64,000 bases of DNA from contig NZ_AP027363.1 in the NCBI RefSeq assembly GCF_030295955.1, positions 682,001 through 746,000 of the forward strand. Reading direction: 5' to 3'. Position 1 is the stretch's first letter; every line of letters starts with the position of its first letter. The stretch is from Thalassotalea agarivorans (GTDB taxonomy: Bacteria; Pseudomonadota; Gammaproteobacteria; Enterobacterales; Alteromonadaceae). This document shows, piece after piece, positions 1 through 8,601 of this stretch. A program made the position numbers and the translations under genes. The notes under the pieces were generated by a model, which was not told where the DNA came from, made no database searches, and was given only the letters and a program-made list of their open reading frames with translations.

Positions 1-264
1 AGTGCACGACAAGAGCTTAAAGAAAGTTTATTAAGCATCGCACCAATTTTAAATGAAACACCATACTTCATGAGTGAAGAGTTTAGTTTGGTTGACTGTT
101 ACTTAGCACCATTATTATGGCGTTTACCTGTGATGGGTATTGAATTGGAAGGCCAAGGTTCTAAAGAACTTAAGTCATATATGCTGCGTTTGTTTGAACG
201 TGAGTCATTCCAAGCGTCTCTTACTGAAGCTGAGCGTGAATTAAGAGTAGGCTCTCAGGTTTAG
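1..264 (+). CDS. sspA: Stringent starvation protein A, C-terminal part (5' end outside window)
   Basis: The frame is open from base 1, giving 87 residues up to the TAG at 262. The visible part is the all-alpha, GST-like C-terminal domain; the segments SLVDCYLAPLLWRLP and SFQASLTEAERE are characteristic of SspA. The thioredoxin-fold N-terminal half and the start codon lie upstream of the window. SspA is an RNA-polymerase-associated stress and stationary-phase regulator. It lies 3 bases ahead of sspB, the usual sspAB operon order, which supports the call. Confidence 0.93.
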   Translation, partial: SARQELKESLLSIAPILNETPYFMSEEFSLVDCYLAPLLWRLPVMGIELEGQGSKELKSYMLRLFERESFQASLTEAERELRVGSQV

Positions 265-267
265 GCT

Positions 268-723
268 ATGTCTACAGTGATGACCTCTAATAAGCCCTAT
301 CTCGTTAGGGCTTTTTACGATTGGATTTCAGACAATGAATTAACGCCGTATATTGCAGTAGATATTCATTGTCGTGGTGTACGTGTACCCATTGAATATG
401 CCAATGATGGTCAAATTGTACTTAATATTTCTGCAGGCGCGGTTGGTCACATTGCGTTGGGTGAATTTGCTATTGAATTTAGTGCGCGTTTTGGCGGTAA
501 ATTAGAGCACCTTACCGTACCTTATGGTGCTATCGGTGCAATTTACGCTAAGGAAAATGGAGCAGGCACAGCTTTGCCCATTGAAGACGACTATGCAGAT
601 GAAGAAATCACGGAAGCTAAACCATCGTTATCTGAAGTGTCGAGCGACACCAATGATGATGATCCGGAGCCAACACCACCTAAGCCAAAAGGTGGAAGGC
701 CGAGTCTTAAAGTAGTGAAATAA
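268..723 (+). CDS. sspB: SspB, ClpXP protease specificity-enhancing factor
   Basis: A 151-residue protein. The N-terminal ~110 residues form the SspB fold that binds ssrA-tagged, stalled-ribosome products; TSNKPYLVRAFYDWISDNELTP is the start of this domain in shortened form. A flexible acidic linker (about residues 112-137, rich in D, E and P) leads to the C-terminal RPSLKVVK tail, which matches the ClpX-docking (XB) peptide. It acts in the cytoplasm as an adaptor that tethers tagged substrates to ClpXP. It starts 3 bases after the sspA stop, so it is co-transcribed with sspA, and a strong intrinsic terminator follows directly. Confidence 0.95.
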   Translation: MSTVMTSNKPYLVRAFYDWISDNELTPYIAVDIHCRGVRVPIEYANDGQIVLNISAGAVGHIALGEFAIEFSARFGGKLEHLTVPYGAIGAIYAKENGAGTALPIEDDYADEEITEAKPSLSEVSSDTNDDDPEPTPPKPKGGRPSLKVVK

Positions 724-751
724 AAAAAGCCCGCATTAGCGGGCTTTTTTT
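724..751 (+). terminator. Intrinsic terminator after sspAB
   Basis: GCCCGC (729-734) and GCGGGC (739-744) pair across a 4-base loop and are followed by seven T residues. It begins right at the sspB stop codon. The A-run on the left also makes it usable in reverse, but no gene converges here. Confidence 0.9.
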
Positions 752-839
752 ATTTCCTATAGCTATTGCATTTCGCTTACGGTAATTAGTAAGCTATTGT
801 AATAAATGGACTTTAACTATTTCTGTATTAAGGATGATG

Positions 840-1457
840 ATGAACAAAATTCACACTCTGTTGGTAATTGTAACTAGCGTAATCAGCACACTTTTTGTAG
901 TTTATCTCTTTGAAGAAAAGCCCCAAAAACAATCGTATCAGCCAGATAACCAAGAAACTGCAACGGTGTTAACAGCCCAAGAAACAAAGCAATCAGCTGA
1001 AAAAACTTCCGTAAAACAAATTGTTTTGGATGACGTCGTAGTGCAAGATACTCCGCTGAGCCAAACAGAAACATCTGCTAGCTATGTCAACGCTGGTAGT
1101 TTAAACAATCGGTATGTAGCGAAGCAGATCAGGAAAGAGGGATTTAGCGAGATTGTTGATAGCTTACGGTTAGAACAAACAACTGAAGAAGTGGAAAAGG
1201 AACATCAAATTCTAAAAGCGCTTTTAGAGGATAATACGTTTGCTCCATATCCTCACCAATACAGTTGTGGTCAGGGTGTATGTGCTATTGCACTTACTCA
1301 AATTTCTTCAAATGATATTGAACAAATCTTTGACAAGATTAAAACAAGCCTTCCATTTAAAGCCGCTACCTATTATCAATATGAAAACAATGATGGTAGC
1401 TTTGATATACGTATAATGGCTGGCGCTAGTGATAAGGTCGCTTCGATTCAGCTATAA
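840..1457 (+). CDS. Small membrane-anchored protein of unknown function
   Basis: I do not recognise a family. Three ATGs occur in a row (834, 837, 840). The AAGGA at 830-834 is well spaced only from the third, giving 205 residues. A hydrophobic stretch at about residues 5-23 looks like an uncleaved signal anchor or signal peptide. Residues ~28-80 are low-complexity and rich in Q, T, E and K. The rest is a compact helical/strand region with one close cysteine pair (SCGQGVC, about residues 143 and 148), which could form a disulfide outside the membrane. It has its own 5' region after the sspB terminator, and nadC converges on it, so it is probably a single-gene unit. Confidence 0.6.
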   Translation: MNKIHTLLVIVTSVISTLFVVYLFEEKPQKQSYQPDNQETATVLTAQETKQSAEKTSVKQIVLDDVVVQDTPLSQTETSASYVNAGSLNNRYVAKQIRKEGFSEIVDSLRLEQTTEEVEKEHQILKALLEDNTFAPYPHQYSCGQGVCAIALTQISSNDIEQIFDKIKTSLPFKAATYYQYENNDGSFDIRIMAGASDKVASIQL

Positions 1458-1507
1458 TTGTGGATAGTTAAGCTGTAATAGGGTGGCAAATATGCCGCTC
1501 TAAGGTA

Positions 1508-2392
1508 CTACTTAAACCTCATCGACAAATCAGTTGCTTTGACATGTTTAGTTAGCGCGCCTACAGAGATAAAATCTACCCCCGTTTTTGCATAGTTTGC
1601 AAGCGTATCTAATGTCATGTTTCCAGACACTTCAAGCTTGGTTTCAGGGTTGATTGTTGCCCTCAACTCTACAGCTTGCTCAATCATATCAGTGGTAAAA
1701 TTGTCTAGCATGATAATGTCTGCTTTAACCGAAAGGGCGGTCTTAAGCTCTTCTAACGATTCTACTTCTACTTCTACTTTTTTATCCGGCTCATTGGCTT
1801 TAGCGGTATTAACAGCATTTTCTATAGAGCCACAAGCTAGGATATGATTTTCTTTGATCAAATAGGCGTCAAAGACACCAATGCGGTGATTAACGCCACC
1901 ACCACACGCGACTGCATATTTTTGTGCGCTTCTAAGGCCAGGTATTGTTTTGCGTGTATCAAGTAATTTAGTTGTTGTACCGGCTAACTTCTCTACATAC
2001 TGGCTTACTACAGTTGCGGTTCCTGACATACTTTGTAAAAAGTTAAGTGCAGTACGTTCACCCGTTAATAACAACCTCGCATTGCCCGAAAGCTCGAATA
2101 ACGTCGTATTCTCTTTTACATGCTCACCATCGTTAACAAACCAAGTGATCTGTGTCGTATGCCCGCTGGCTTTGTCGAGTTGTTTAAATACCTCATTTAC
2201 CCATGCAACTCCTGAGATAATGCATTCTTCTCGGCAAATAACAGTAGCAACCGCTGTATTCTCAGCAGGTATTAGGGCAGCGGTAACGTCAAGGTTTGCG
2301 TCTAGTGCCTGAGTTGCAGAAAGACCTAGGTCTTCCCTGAGTGCCCAAGCGACTGTGTATTCAATATCTTGTTGTAAAGCGGGTGAGTGCAT
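1508..2392 (-). CDS. nadC: Quinolinate phosphoribosyltransferase (decarboxylating)
   Basis: A 294-residue protein, the usual NadC length. It converts quinolinate and PRPP to nicotinate mononucleotide, CO2 and pyrophosphate in de novo NAD synthesis. The central segment DTRKTIPGLRSAQKYAV and the following CGGGVNHRIG are the PRPP/quinolinate-binding signature. KVEVEVESLEEL and IMLDN later in the barrel are also conserved. Its ATG shares one base with the stop of the upstream protease gene (TAATG), so the two are translationally coupled. nadC next to ampD is the common gammaproteobacterial arrangement. Confidence 0.96.
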   Translation of the reverse strand: MHSPALQQDIEYTVAWALREDLGLSATQALDANLDVTAALIPAENTAVATVICREECIISGVAWVNEVFKQLDKASGHTTQITWFVNDGEHVKENTTLFELSGNARLLLTGERTALNFLQSMSGTATVVSQYVEKLAGTTTKLLDTRKTIPGLRSAQKYAVACGGGVNHRIGVFDAYLIKENHILACGSIENAVNTAKANEPDKKVEVEVESLEELKTALSVKADIIMLDNFTTDMIEQAVELRATINPETKLEVSGNMTLDTLANYAKTGVDFISVGALTKHVKATDLSMRFK

Positions 2393-2910
2393 TAACGAAT
2401 TTCTCTTAGGATGAGTTGATTACCTTGCTGGGTGAATTCTACTCTTTTTAATACGCTCATGCCTAATAGTATTTCGTCTTGTTTCATACCTGGGTTGACG
2501 CTTGCTCTGACATCATGCCATTTAAGATCGCCTAAGGTGACGCTTTCAAGCGAGGTTAGCATAATTTGAACGCTACCATTGGCGGTTTGCGCAATGCCTT
2601 GACCAAGGTCAGGCAAATACATGTCTCGTGCAATATGTGCAGGGATAGATACATTTGTAGCACCAGTGTCGAGCAAAAAGGTAACGGGCTTTCCGTTTAT
2701 AGTGCCGCCGCTGACATAATGTCCCTGTTTATTACGCGTCAGTACAACTTCTACGCCGCCGCTTGCGCCTACATACGATTCAGGGGATTGATTAGGATTT
2801 GCTTGGTCGTCAAGTAACCCTTGAAACAGATAAATAAAAAAGACGAACGCAAGTATCCATGCGCCCCAAACGAAGAACTGGCCGAAGCCATCATTAGATT
2901 GATTTTCCAT
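2392..2910 (-). CDS. Membrane-anchored retropepsin-like aspartic protease (clan AA, TIGR02281 type)
   Basis: 172 residues from the ATG at 2910, which has AAGGTGAG nine bases upstream. A longer reading from 2997 would add 29 basic residues without a ribosome site. One transmembrane helix (about residues 11-33) is followed by a periplasmic domain. That domain carries FLLDTGATNVSIP, the DTGA active-site motif of single-domain retropepsins, and a second conserved hydrophobic-Gly segment (DEILLGMSVLKRVEF). Members act as homodimers; the substrate is unknown. It overlaps nadC by one base, so the two are one unit divergent from ampD. Confidence 0.85.
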   Translation of the reverse strand: MENQSNDGFGQFFVWGAWILAFVFFIYLFQGLLDDQANPNQSPESYVGASGGVEVVLTRNKQGHYVSGGTINGKPVTFLLDTGATNVSIPAHIARDMYLPDLGQGIAQTANGSVQIMLTSLESVTLGDLKWHDVRASVNPGMKQDEILLGMSVLKRVEFTQQGNQLILREIR

Positions 2911-3040
2911 AAACAACATCTCACCTTTTTTCTGATTGTACAACAGCAACCTAATAAAGCGCACTAAATATCGCCTTAATCTAGCGATCCTGTGCAAACA
3001 TTGATATAAGTAAATCTTTTAAAAATAACAATACGTTGCT

Positions 3041-3574
3041 ATGGATATTTCTGATGGTTGGCTGACAAATATTACGGTTTGCCCATCTCAACACTATGAT
3101 AAGCGGCCAGCGTGCCCAATTTCATTACTCGTCATTCATAATATTTCATTACCACCGAAGCAATTTGGTGGATCATACATTGAACAGTTTTTTACGGGAG
3201 CATTAAACCCGTTAGAGCATCCTTATTTTGCTGAAATTTCATCAATGCGAGTATCTGCACACTGCTTGATTAAGCGCACCGGCGAGATTGTACAGTTTGT
3301 AAGTTTTAATGACAGAGCGTGGCATGCAGGAGTTTCAAACTATCAAGGCAGAGAAAAATGTAATGATTTTTCCATTGGTATAGAACTAGAGGGAGCTGAT
3401 GATATTCCTTATGAACAGGCGCAATATCAATCGCTATCCCAAATTACACAATTGTTAATTCAACACTACGATATAAAAGATAATATTGTTGGGCATCAAG
3501 ATATCGCTCCGGGGAGGAAGACCGACCCAGGAGAAGCATTTGACTGGTCTTATTACTATTCATTATTGAAATAA
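3041..3574 (+). CDS. ampD: 1,6-anhydro-N-acetylmuramyl-L-alanine amidase
   Basis: 177 residues, N-acetylmuramoyl-L-alanine amidase type 2 fold. It cleaves the lactyl-peptide bond of anhydro-muropeptides in the cytoplasm during cell-wall recycling, and its activity keeps AmpR-controlled beta-lactamase genes off in species that have them. The zinc ligands expected for AmpD are visible: His33 in VIHNIS, His in IVGHQDIAPGRKTDPG and the Asp of KTDPG. The Glu of IGIELEG and the Lys of GRKTDP complete the active site. There is no signal peptide, as expected for the cytoplasmic enzyme. ampE follows 73 bases downstream. Confidence 0.95.
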   Translation: MDISDGWLTNITVCPSQHYDKRPACPISLLVIHNISLPPKQFGGSYIEQFFTGALNPLEHPYFAEISSMRVSAHCLIKRTGEIVQFVSFNDRAWHAGVSNYQGREKCNDFSIGIELEGADDIPYEQAQYQSLSQITQLLIQHYDIKDNIVGHQDIAPGRKTDPGEAFDWSYYYSLLK

Positions 3575-3647
3575 TCGGTGCTTACATCTACAAATTTAGC
3601 GACCCTGTTGATATGCTAACCCTATAACCGTACTGGATAAAAATTAA

Positions 3648-4481
3648 ATGAGCCTGATCAGTCTGTTAATTGCTATCGCTGCCGAACGTCATCTTTCTCA
3701 AAGGTGGCACTTTTCTTCGTTTTACCGCTTGTATTTACGCACCATCAATAAGCTGGGATTTTCTTCGCCGTGGGCAAATCAGTCGGCGCTAGCTTTGTTT
3801 ATTCTTGCGCCTGTAGCCTTGCTTGCGCTGGCGTTATACGTGCTCGACAATACTGTGTTGGACCTGTTGCTGTCTACACTGGTACTCATTGTATGTTTTG
3901 GCTGTTTCACTACGCGCGAAAGTTATAAACAATATTTATTGTCTGCTTTTCGCGGTGACTTGACCGCAGCCGAGCTACACCATCAAGAACTTCAAAAAAA
4001 TAAAAACGAAGAAGAAACCTCATTTGGTCATTTGCTTGTTTGGTTGAACTACCGCTACTACTTAGCAATTATGATCTTTTATGTCGTCTTTGGTGCAGCA
4101 GGCGCATTGTTTTATCGTTTGCTAGTGACCGTCAGTGAAGGGCAAACCACAGCTCAATATGAAGACAATCAAGACGCACCAACTTGGGCAAAACGCTGGC
4201 TGTTTTATGTGGACTGGTTACCAGCACGCATGGTTGCTTTTAGTTATATGTTGGTTGGTCATTTCTCGAAGGCATTAACAGAGTTTTTAGAAGGCTTCTT
4301 TGCATTTACCCGTCAGCCAAAAACTATTTTGGTGAATGTCGCTGAAAAGGCCGAAGACTTTATGTTAGATCCAGAAGACTGCACCGCTGAGCCATGTATC
4401 TTAGTGAAGTTGGCTAAACGAGCCGTATTGCTGTGGTTGACGATAGTCGCTGTGTTAATTTTAAGTGGTTTATTAGCTTAA
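3648..4481 (+). CDS. ampE: AmpE, inner-membrane regulatory/signalling protein
   Basis: 277 residues with about four membrane segments: one at ~45-65, one at ~68-84, one near 135-160 and one at the C-terminus. The N-terminal SLISLLIAIAAERHLSQRW and the soluble loop with LVWLNYRYYLA match the AmpE family. The role is not firmly established; it lies in the ampDE operon and has been proposed as a sensor or transporter linked to cell-wall recycling. The stop codon overlaps the convergent stop of the lipid A deacylase gene by a few bases. Confidence 0.93.
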   Translation: MSLISLLIAIAAERHLSQRWHFSSFYRLYLRTINKLGFSSPWANQSALALFILAPVALLALALYVLDNTVLDLLLSTLVLIVCFGCFTTRESYKQYLLSAFRGDLTAAELHHQELQKNKNEEETSFGHLLVWLNYRYYLAIMIFYVVFGAAGALFYRLLVTVSEGQTTAQYEDNQDAPTWAKRWLFYVDWLPARMVAFSYMLVGHFSKALTEFLEGFFAFTRQPKTILVNVAEKAEDFMLDPEDCTAEPCILVKLAKRAVLLWLTIVAVLILSGLLA

Positions 4482-5434
4482 AAGGTTCCACCATATTTTA
4501 ATGAGGCGTACATTAAAACGTTGTCTTTTGCTGAGTCATAAGAGGGTGAATAGGCATTCATTGACCAGGTTAACTGGTGGTTAAAAATAGGCACTATAAC
4601 GCCTGTACTGAGTGCCCATTGCTGGTGTTGTATCGTTACATTCGACACATACGGCAATTCACCTTCTATGGTAATATCATTAAAGCGATAGCCAACTTGC
4701 CCCTGCAAGTATAATTGCCAATTTAAATGAGGTAATGCTTGCCAGTTCTCGCCTTGACCAAAACGTGTTGATAATTGTCCAAAAGACGCGCCAATTGAGT
4801 GCCCATACCTGAGTCTAAATCCGACATTAGCTTCACTGCGAAAATTACCTACTGATACTTGCGAAAAAACACTCTGATCCCAATTGTCTGTGCCAAATAA
4901 TCGTGCTTCATACTCAAAGGCTGCATCTAAAGTAAATTGGCTTTTGATTTGATACTGCCAGCCCTTTGGTTGGCTTGAACCTGTCAATGCATGCACAAGG
5001 CTTTGAACGGATTTAGCCAAAGACTCTTCGCCTACTTTACCTATCGCTAACCAGGTCTTAAGGCTAGTCTGTTGATTATGTCTGTGAAAAAAACTATCTA
5101 ATTTTAGGTGTCCAGCATAGGGGCGTTGATTGGGTTGCGGCGCTTCTATTGCAATATCTTCTGGCGTCCAAATTTGTTGAGAAACATTGAAACCCCACTG
5201 TATCTGCTCGTCATCAAGTGTCGGTGAAAGCCATTGATGTAGCGTTAGCAGGGGTAGGTCTTTTGGTAGGGTTAACGCGTCATCTTGATAGCCCCAGCTA
5301 TAGCTAAAGCCATTAGTGTAATTACCATCAACACCAATGATAATGTCGTTCTCCCAACGTACTTGCCAAAAATCAGCTATTGCTGAGCTAGAGAAACAAC
5401 TAAGTGCTGCAAAAGTGAGCCAAGTTTTATCCAT
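4478..5434 (-). CDS. lpxR: LpxR-family lipid A 3'-O-deacylase
   Basis: 318 residues from the ATG at 5434, close to the 319 residues of Salmonella LpxR. The start at 5434 is followed at once by a clean signal peptide (MDKTWLTFAALSCFSSSAIA), so the longer in-frame extension to 5524 is rejected. The mature protein begins with WENDIIIG and DGNYTNGFSYSW, the Asn-Asp and Tyr-Thr-Asn-Gly segments of the LpxR active site. Further on, a VHALTGSSQPKGW segment holds the probable catalytic His. It should be a 12-stranded outer-membrane barrel that removes the 3' acyloxyacyl chain of lipid A. Its start overlaps the hydrolase stop by 8 bases (ATGGATAA). Confidence 0.82.
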   Translation of the reverse strand: MDKTWLTFAALSCFSSSAIADFWQVRWENDIIIGVDGNYTNGFSYSWGYQDDALTLPKDLPLLTLHQWLSPTLDDEQIQWGFNVSQQIWTPEDIAIEAPQPNQRPYAGHLKLDSFFHRHNQQTSLKTWLAIGKVGEESLAKSVQSLVHALTGSSQPKGWQYQIKSQFTLDAAFEYEARLFGTDNWDQSVFSQVSVGNFRSEANVGFRLRYGHSIGASFGQLSTRFGQGENWQALPHLNWQLYLQGQVGYRFNDITIEGELPYVSNVTIQHQQWALSTGVIVPIFNHQLTWSMNAYSPSYDSAKDNVLMYASLKYGGTF

Positions 5435-6326
5435 GCTGGGCTCTTCTTTTCGTATCTTGAGAAAAAAGATCGGCAAGCGTTTGCTGCCACAGCGTTTGAC
5501 TATTCGCGGCCTTAAAATAACCAAAATGACCTATTTTATTAAGCTGATGTTTACTCGGTTCAATTAGATGGAACGTTTTGCTGGCCCCTTGGTAAAATTG
5601 ATGAAGTTGTTTCACATTTTTTTCTGATATCAGCTCGTCATCACTGAAATATAATACATCGATAGGGTGTGATAGCTTTTGATATAACGATGTTGTCTCG
5701 TCATTGCCATCTAGCAGATAGTCTGCTCGCATACACCACCTGCGCCACTGCCATATGACATTCCTTGGTAAGTCACCAACGATATTAAATCGCTTACCGG
5801 GAAAATAACCTGCGAACAAGGTAAACATCGGCTGTATAGCAAACCAAAACCACAACATTTTGGGTCGAACCTTTAACGCTTGGTGTCGCCAATAGCCCGT
5901 GCCCGCGGCGATAGTGATAAGCTTTTTGACATGATGATTGTTGGGGATTAGTCCAAACACTTGTCCACCTAAGCTATGACCTATCCAAGTCATGTCTTTT
6001 TCACCGAAAACTTGAACGCAAAAATCGATAACCGCTTGGCAATCCTTTGTCGCCCAATCCGTTATGTTTAACTTATTGTGCTTAAGAGAACCTGCGCTTG
6101 ATTTGTACATACCTCTGTAATCAAAGGTGACCACCGCACAATTTAAGCTCTCGCATAGCCACTGAGCTAATGCTTTGTAGGTACTTTGAGACGCACCCAT
6201 CGCCGACGCTATAACAACAACGCTTGATATGTTGTCTTTGGGCGCGAATACGCGCGCGATCAGCTTTTCGTCTTTATTCGCGTCTTTTACGTATTCGATG
6301 ATATTTTTTTCTGTAATAACTGTCAT
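5427..6326 (-). CDS. Alpha/beta hydrolase
   Basis: 299 residues from the ATG at 6326; a TTG nine bases earlier is possible. It has an alpha/beta-hydrolase fold with the nucleophile elbow TWIGHSLGGQVFG, an Asp in YFSDDELIS and a His in IGHFGYF as the likely triad. The conserved early segment VVVIASAMGASQSTYKALA contributes the oxyanion hole. It resembles uncharacterised proteobacterial serine-hydrolase family proteins; the substrate cannot be read from sequence. There is no signal peptide, so it is cytoplasmic. The 8-base overlap with the downstream LpxR gene implies coupled translation and possibly a lipid-related role. Confidence 0.8.
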   Translation of the reverse strand: MTVITEKNIIEYVKDANKDEKLIARVFAPKDNISSVVVIASAMGASQSTYKALAQWLCESLNCAVVTFDYRGMYKSSAGSLKHNKLNITDWATKDCQAVIDFCVQVFGEKDMTWIGHSLGGQVFGLIPNNHHVKKLITIAAGTGYWRHQALKVRPKMLWFWFAIQPMFTLFAGYFPGKRFNIVGDLPRNVIWQWRRWCMRADYLLDGNDETTSLYQKLSHPIDVLYFSDDELISEKNVKQLHQFYQGASKTFHLIEPSKHQLNKIGHFGYFKAANSQTLWQQTLADLFSQDTKRRAQHG

Positions 6327-6460
6327 AATATGCAATTAAACGACTTTGGGTTTGGTCAATATTGTCTCATTTGTTATTAGGCTGCGCTGAGTCGCCTATC
6401 CTAATTACTATGACATTTATCCAACCCACATTGAAGAGAAAAGATACAGCGGAATTAAGC

Positions 6461-7378
6461 ATGCAAAAAATTACACTTGGTCAGTCTACACTGCAATCAT
6501 CACGGTTTGTATATGGTTGTATGCGACTAGTCGGCGAAAACACCAGTAGTGACAGAGAGAAAGGCAAACGAGCGATTGCCGCTGCCTTAGATGCAGGATA
6601 CAACCACTTTGATCATGCCGATATATATGGAGGTGGTGAATGCGAAAGCCTTTTTGGTGAAGTATTAAAGTCGCAGCCATCGATGCGTGACAATATTATT
6701 CTCACCTCTAAAGCAGGTATTCGTCGAGACAATGATACGTTTGCTGGCGCGCCAAAGCGTTATGATTTTGACAAGGATTACATCGTTTCATCGGTAGAAG
6801 CTTCTCTGAAGCGCTTAAATACCGAACAATTAGATTTGTTTTTGTTGCATCGCCCGGACTTTTTGATGGATGCTGACGAAGTTGCTGAGGCATTTAGCAG
6901 CTTACGTGATGCTGGCAAGGTTAAACATTTTGGTGTCAGTAATTTTAGCGTGTCACAGTTTAAATTGCTGGAAAGCCGTTTAGACTCACCGCTAATAACC
7001 AACCAGATTGAAATCAACATTCATAATATCGATAGTTTTAATAATGGTATGTTGGACATGTGCCAGCAGAACAAGATAACGCCTATGGCTTGGTGTCCTT
7101 TAGCTGCGGTTGCTTATTCTCCTTGGGGCAATACCTTTACACCAGAAGATGAAATGCGCGTTGAAACAGAATACGCATTGCAAGCCGAAAAGTATCAATG
7201 TGAAGCTTGGCACATTGCCATGGCTTGGTTGTTAAAACACCCGGCTAATATATGCCCAATTGTCGGTTCAACTAACGAGCAAAGAATTGCATCTGCGGCG
7301 CGTGCTTTGGAACTAGAGTACAGCAAGGAAGATTGGTATCGCTTACTAGAAGCTCGAAACGGTGTAGCAGTTCCTTAA
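6461..7378 (+). CDS. Aldo/keto reductase, YdhF-like
   Basis: 305 residues from the ATG at 6461, the start that matches the N-terminus of E. coli YdhF-type enzymes (MQKITLGQS, then FVYGCMRLVG). Upstream in-frame starts at 6362 and 6410 would add an unconserved extension. The catalytic tetrad is visible: Asp and Tyr in FDHADIYGGGE, Lys in LTSKAGIR and His in LLHRPDFLMD. The NADPH-binding C-terminal segment is IVGSTNEQRI. It is a cytoplasmic NADPH-dependent reductase of unknown natural substrate. It is divergent from the hydrolase/LpxR pair. Confidence 0.87.
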   Translation: MQKITLGQSTLQSSRFVYGCMRLVGENTSSDREKGKRAIAAALDAGYNHFDHADIYGGGECESLFGEVLKSQPSMRDNIILTSKAGIRRDNDTFAGAPKRYDFDKDYIVSSVEASLKRLNTEQLDLFLLHRPDFLMDADEVAEAFSSLRDAGKVKHFGVSNFSVSQFKLLESRLDSPLITNQIEINIHNIDSFNNGMLDMCQQNKITPMAWCPLAAVAYSPWGNTFTPEDEMRVETEYALQAEKYQCEAWHIAMAWLLKHPANICPIVGSTNEQRIASAARALELEYSKEDWYRLLEARNGVAVP

Positions 7379-7503
7379 TTGAGTAAACACCTGTACCAAA
7401 CTATTTAGCTTTATTTCAATGGTCGGATAAGTAAGGAATTCGCTTAGTTATTTCAATTAAACAAGGTATACTTGCCGACCTTGTTATTTTCAGAGAAGTA
7501 CAC

Positions 7504-8247
7504 GTGTTAGCTGCAATTCGATTAGTTATTCTGGCCGTTGCAATTGTTATTGTTTCAATTGTTGCTGTCCTATACTGTTTGATCAGACCATTTCACCGCA
7601 ACAATGTTTTTGTTGCAGCACATATGATGGGGTCTTTAGCTCGCATTGTAGGTGTTAAAATTGAAGTTCGCGTGCCGGATGAAATCCGTCGAGGTGGTCC
7701 ATTCGTTTTTATCGCAAACCACCAAAACAGCTATGATATTTTTACAGTCGCTAACTCGGTATTGCCGGGTACCGTGAGTATTGGTAAGAAAAGTTTAAAA
7801 TGGATACCATTCTTCGGCCAGATGTACTGGTTGTCGGGTAACATATTGATAGACCGTAAAAATACCGATAAAGCAATGGGTACAATTACTACTGCAGCTA
7901 AAAAGATCAGAGAAAACAAACTGTCTGTATGGCTTTTCCCGGAAGGCACGCGCAGTTATGGTCGAGGTCTACTCCCTTTTAAAACGGGTGCCTTTAGAAC
8001 GGCGATTCAAGCAGGGGTACCAATAGTCCCTGTATGTATTGGCAACCTAAGTCATATCAAACTTAATCGCTGGAATAATGGCCGCGCAATCATTGAGTAT
8101 ATGCAACCAATTGACATTGCCGAGATGAACAAAGGTGAGATTAGAAAATTCACAGACGAGACAAGGCAGTTGATGCTTGATAAAATCTGCGAATTGAGTG
8201 AAGAGGCTGGTCACCCAATGAAAGACCAGCAACTATTAAAGAGATAA
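7504..8247 (+). CDS. plsC: 1-acyl-sn-glycerol-3-phosphate acyltransferase
   Basis: 247 residues beginning at a GTG codon. It makes phosphatidic acid from lysophosphatidic acid at the inner membrane. The NHQNSYDIF block contains the HX4D catalytic motif, and FPEGTRSYGRGLLPFKTGAF is the glycerol-3-phosphate-binding and motif III/IV region. A hydrophobic N-terminal helix (residues ~5-25) anchors it. rraB starts 3 bases after its stop. Confidence 0.94.
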   Translation: MLAAIRLVILAVAIVIVSIVAVLYCLIRPFHRNNVFVAAHMMGSLARIVGVKIEVRVPDEIRRGGPFVFIANHQNSYDIFTVANSVLPGTVSIGKKSLKWIPFFGQMYWLSGNILIDRKNTDKAMGTITTAAKKIRENKLSVWLFPEGTRSYGRGLLPFKTGAFRTAIQAGVPIVPVCIGNLSHIKLNRWNNGRAIIEYMQPIDIAEMNKGEIRKFTDETRQLMLDKICELSEEAGHPMKDQQLLKR

Positions 8248-8250
8248 CTA

Positions 8251-8601
8251 ATGGAACATCCAGAGTTTGCTGAGTTAGCTGAATATACGCAATCGCTTGT
8301 CAATGAATTGCTTGAAGATGGCTCAAATGAGGAAAAAGACCACACTATTGAACACCATTTTTCTTCGCCTAATTTTGATACGTTAGAGAAAGCGGCCATT
8401 GTTGCTTTCAAACAAGGCTTTGACGTAGAAGAGCCTGAAGAAGCTGAATTAGAGAATGGCGCCAAAATTTTTGCATTTGACATCATAACCGAGCAACCTC
8501 TTGATGAAGAGCTGTTGCTTGATGAAGTTAAAAAAATGCTGGAACTAGCCTCACAAACCGGCGTCGACTATGACGGCTGGGGAACTTACTTCGAAGAATA
8601 A
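8251..8601 (+). CDS. rraB: RraB, ribonuclease E activity regulator
   Basis: 116 residues, acidic. In the characterised family, RraB binds the C-terminal scaffold region of RNase E and lowers its activity on a subset of RNAs. The segments AAIVAFKQGFDVEEPEE and the C-terminal VDYDGWGTYFE are conserved hallmarks. It is translated right after plsC (3-base gap), so both are on one transcript. Its stop is adjacent to the convergent membrane-protein gene. Confidence 0.9.
   Translation: MEHPEFAELAEYTQSLVNELLEDGSNEEKDHTIEHHFSSPNFDTLEKAAIVAFKQGFDVEEPEEAELENGAKIFAFDIITEQPLDEELLLDEVKKMLELASQTGVDYDGWGTYFEE

Noticed and set aside
5435-5524. N-terminal extension of the LpxR-like gene
   Set aside because: It would lie inside the upstream hydrolase gene and place a basic segment before an otherwise clean signal peptide; the start at 5434 fits family length.
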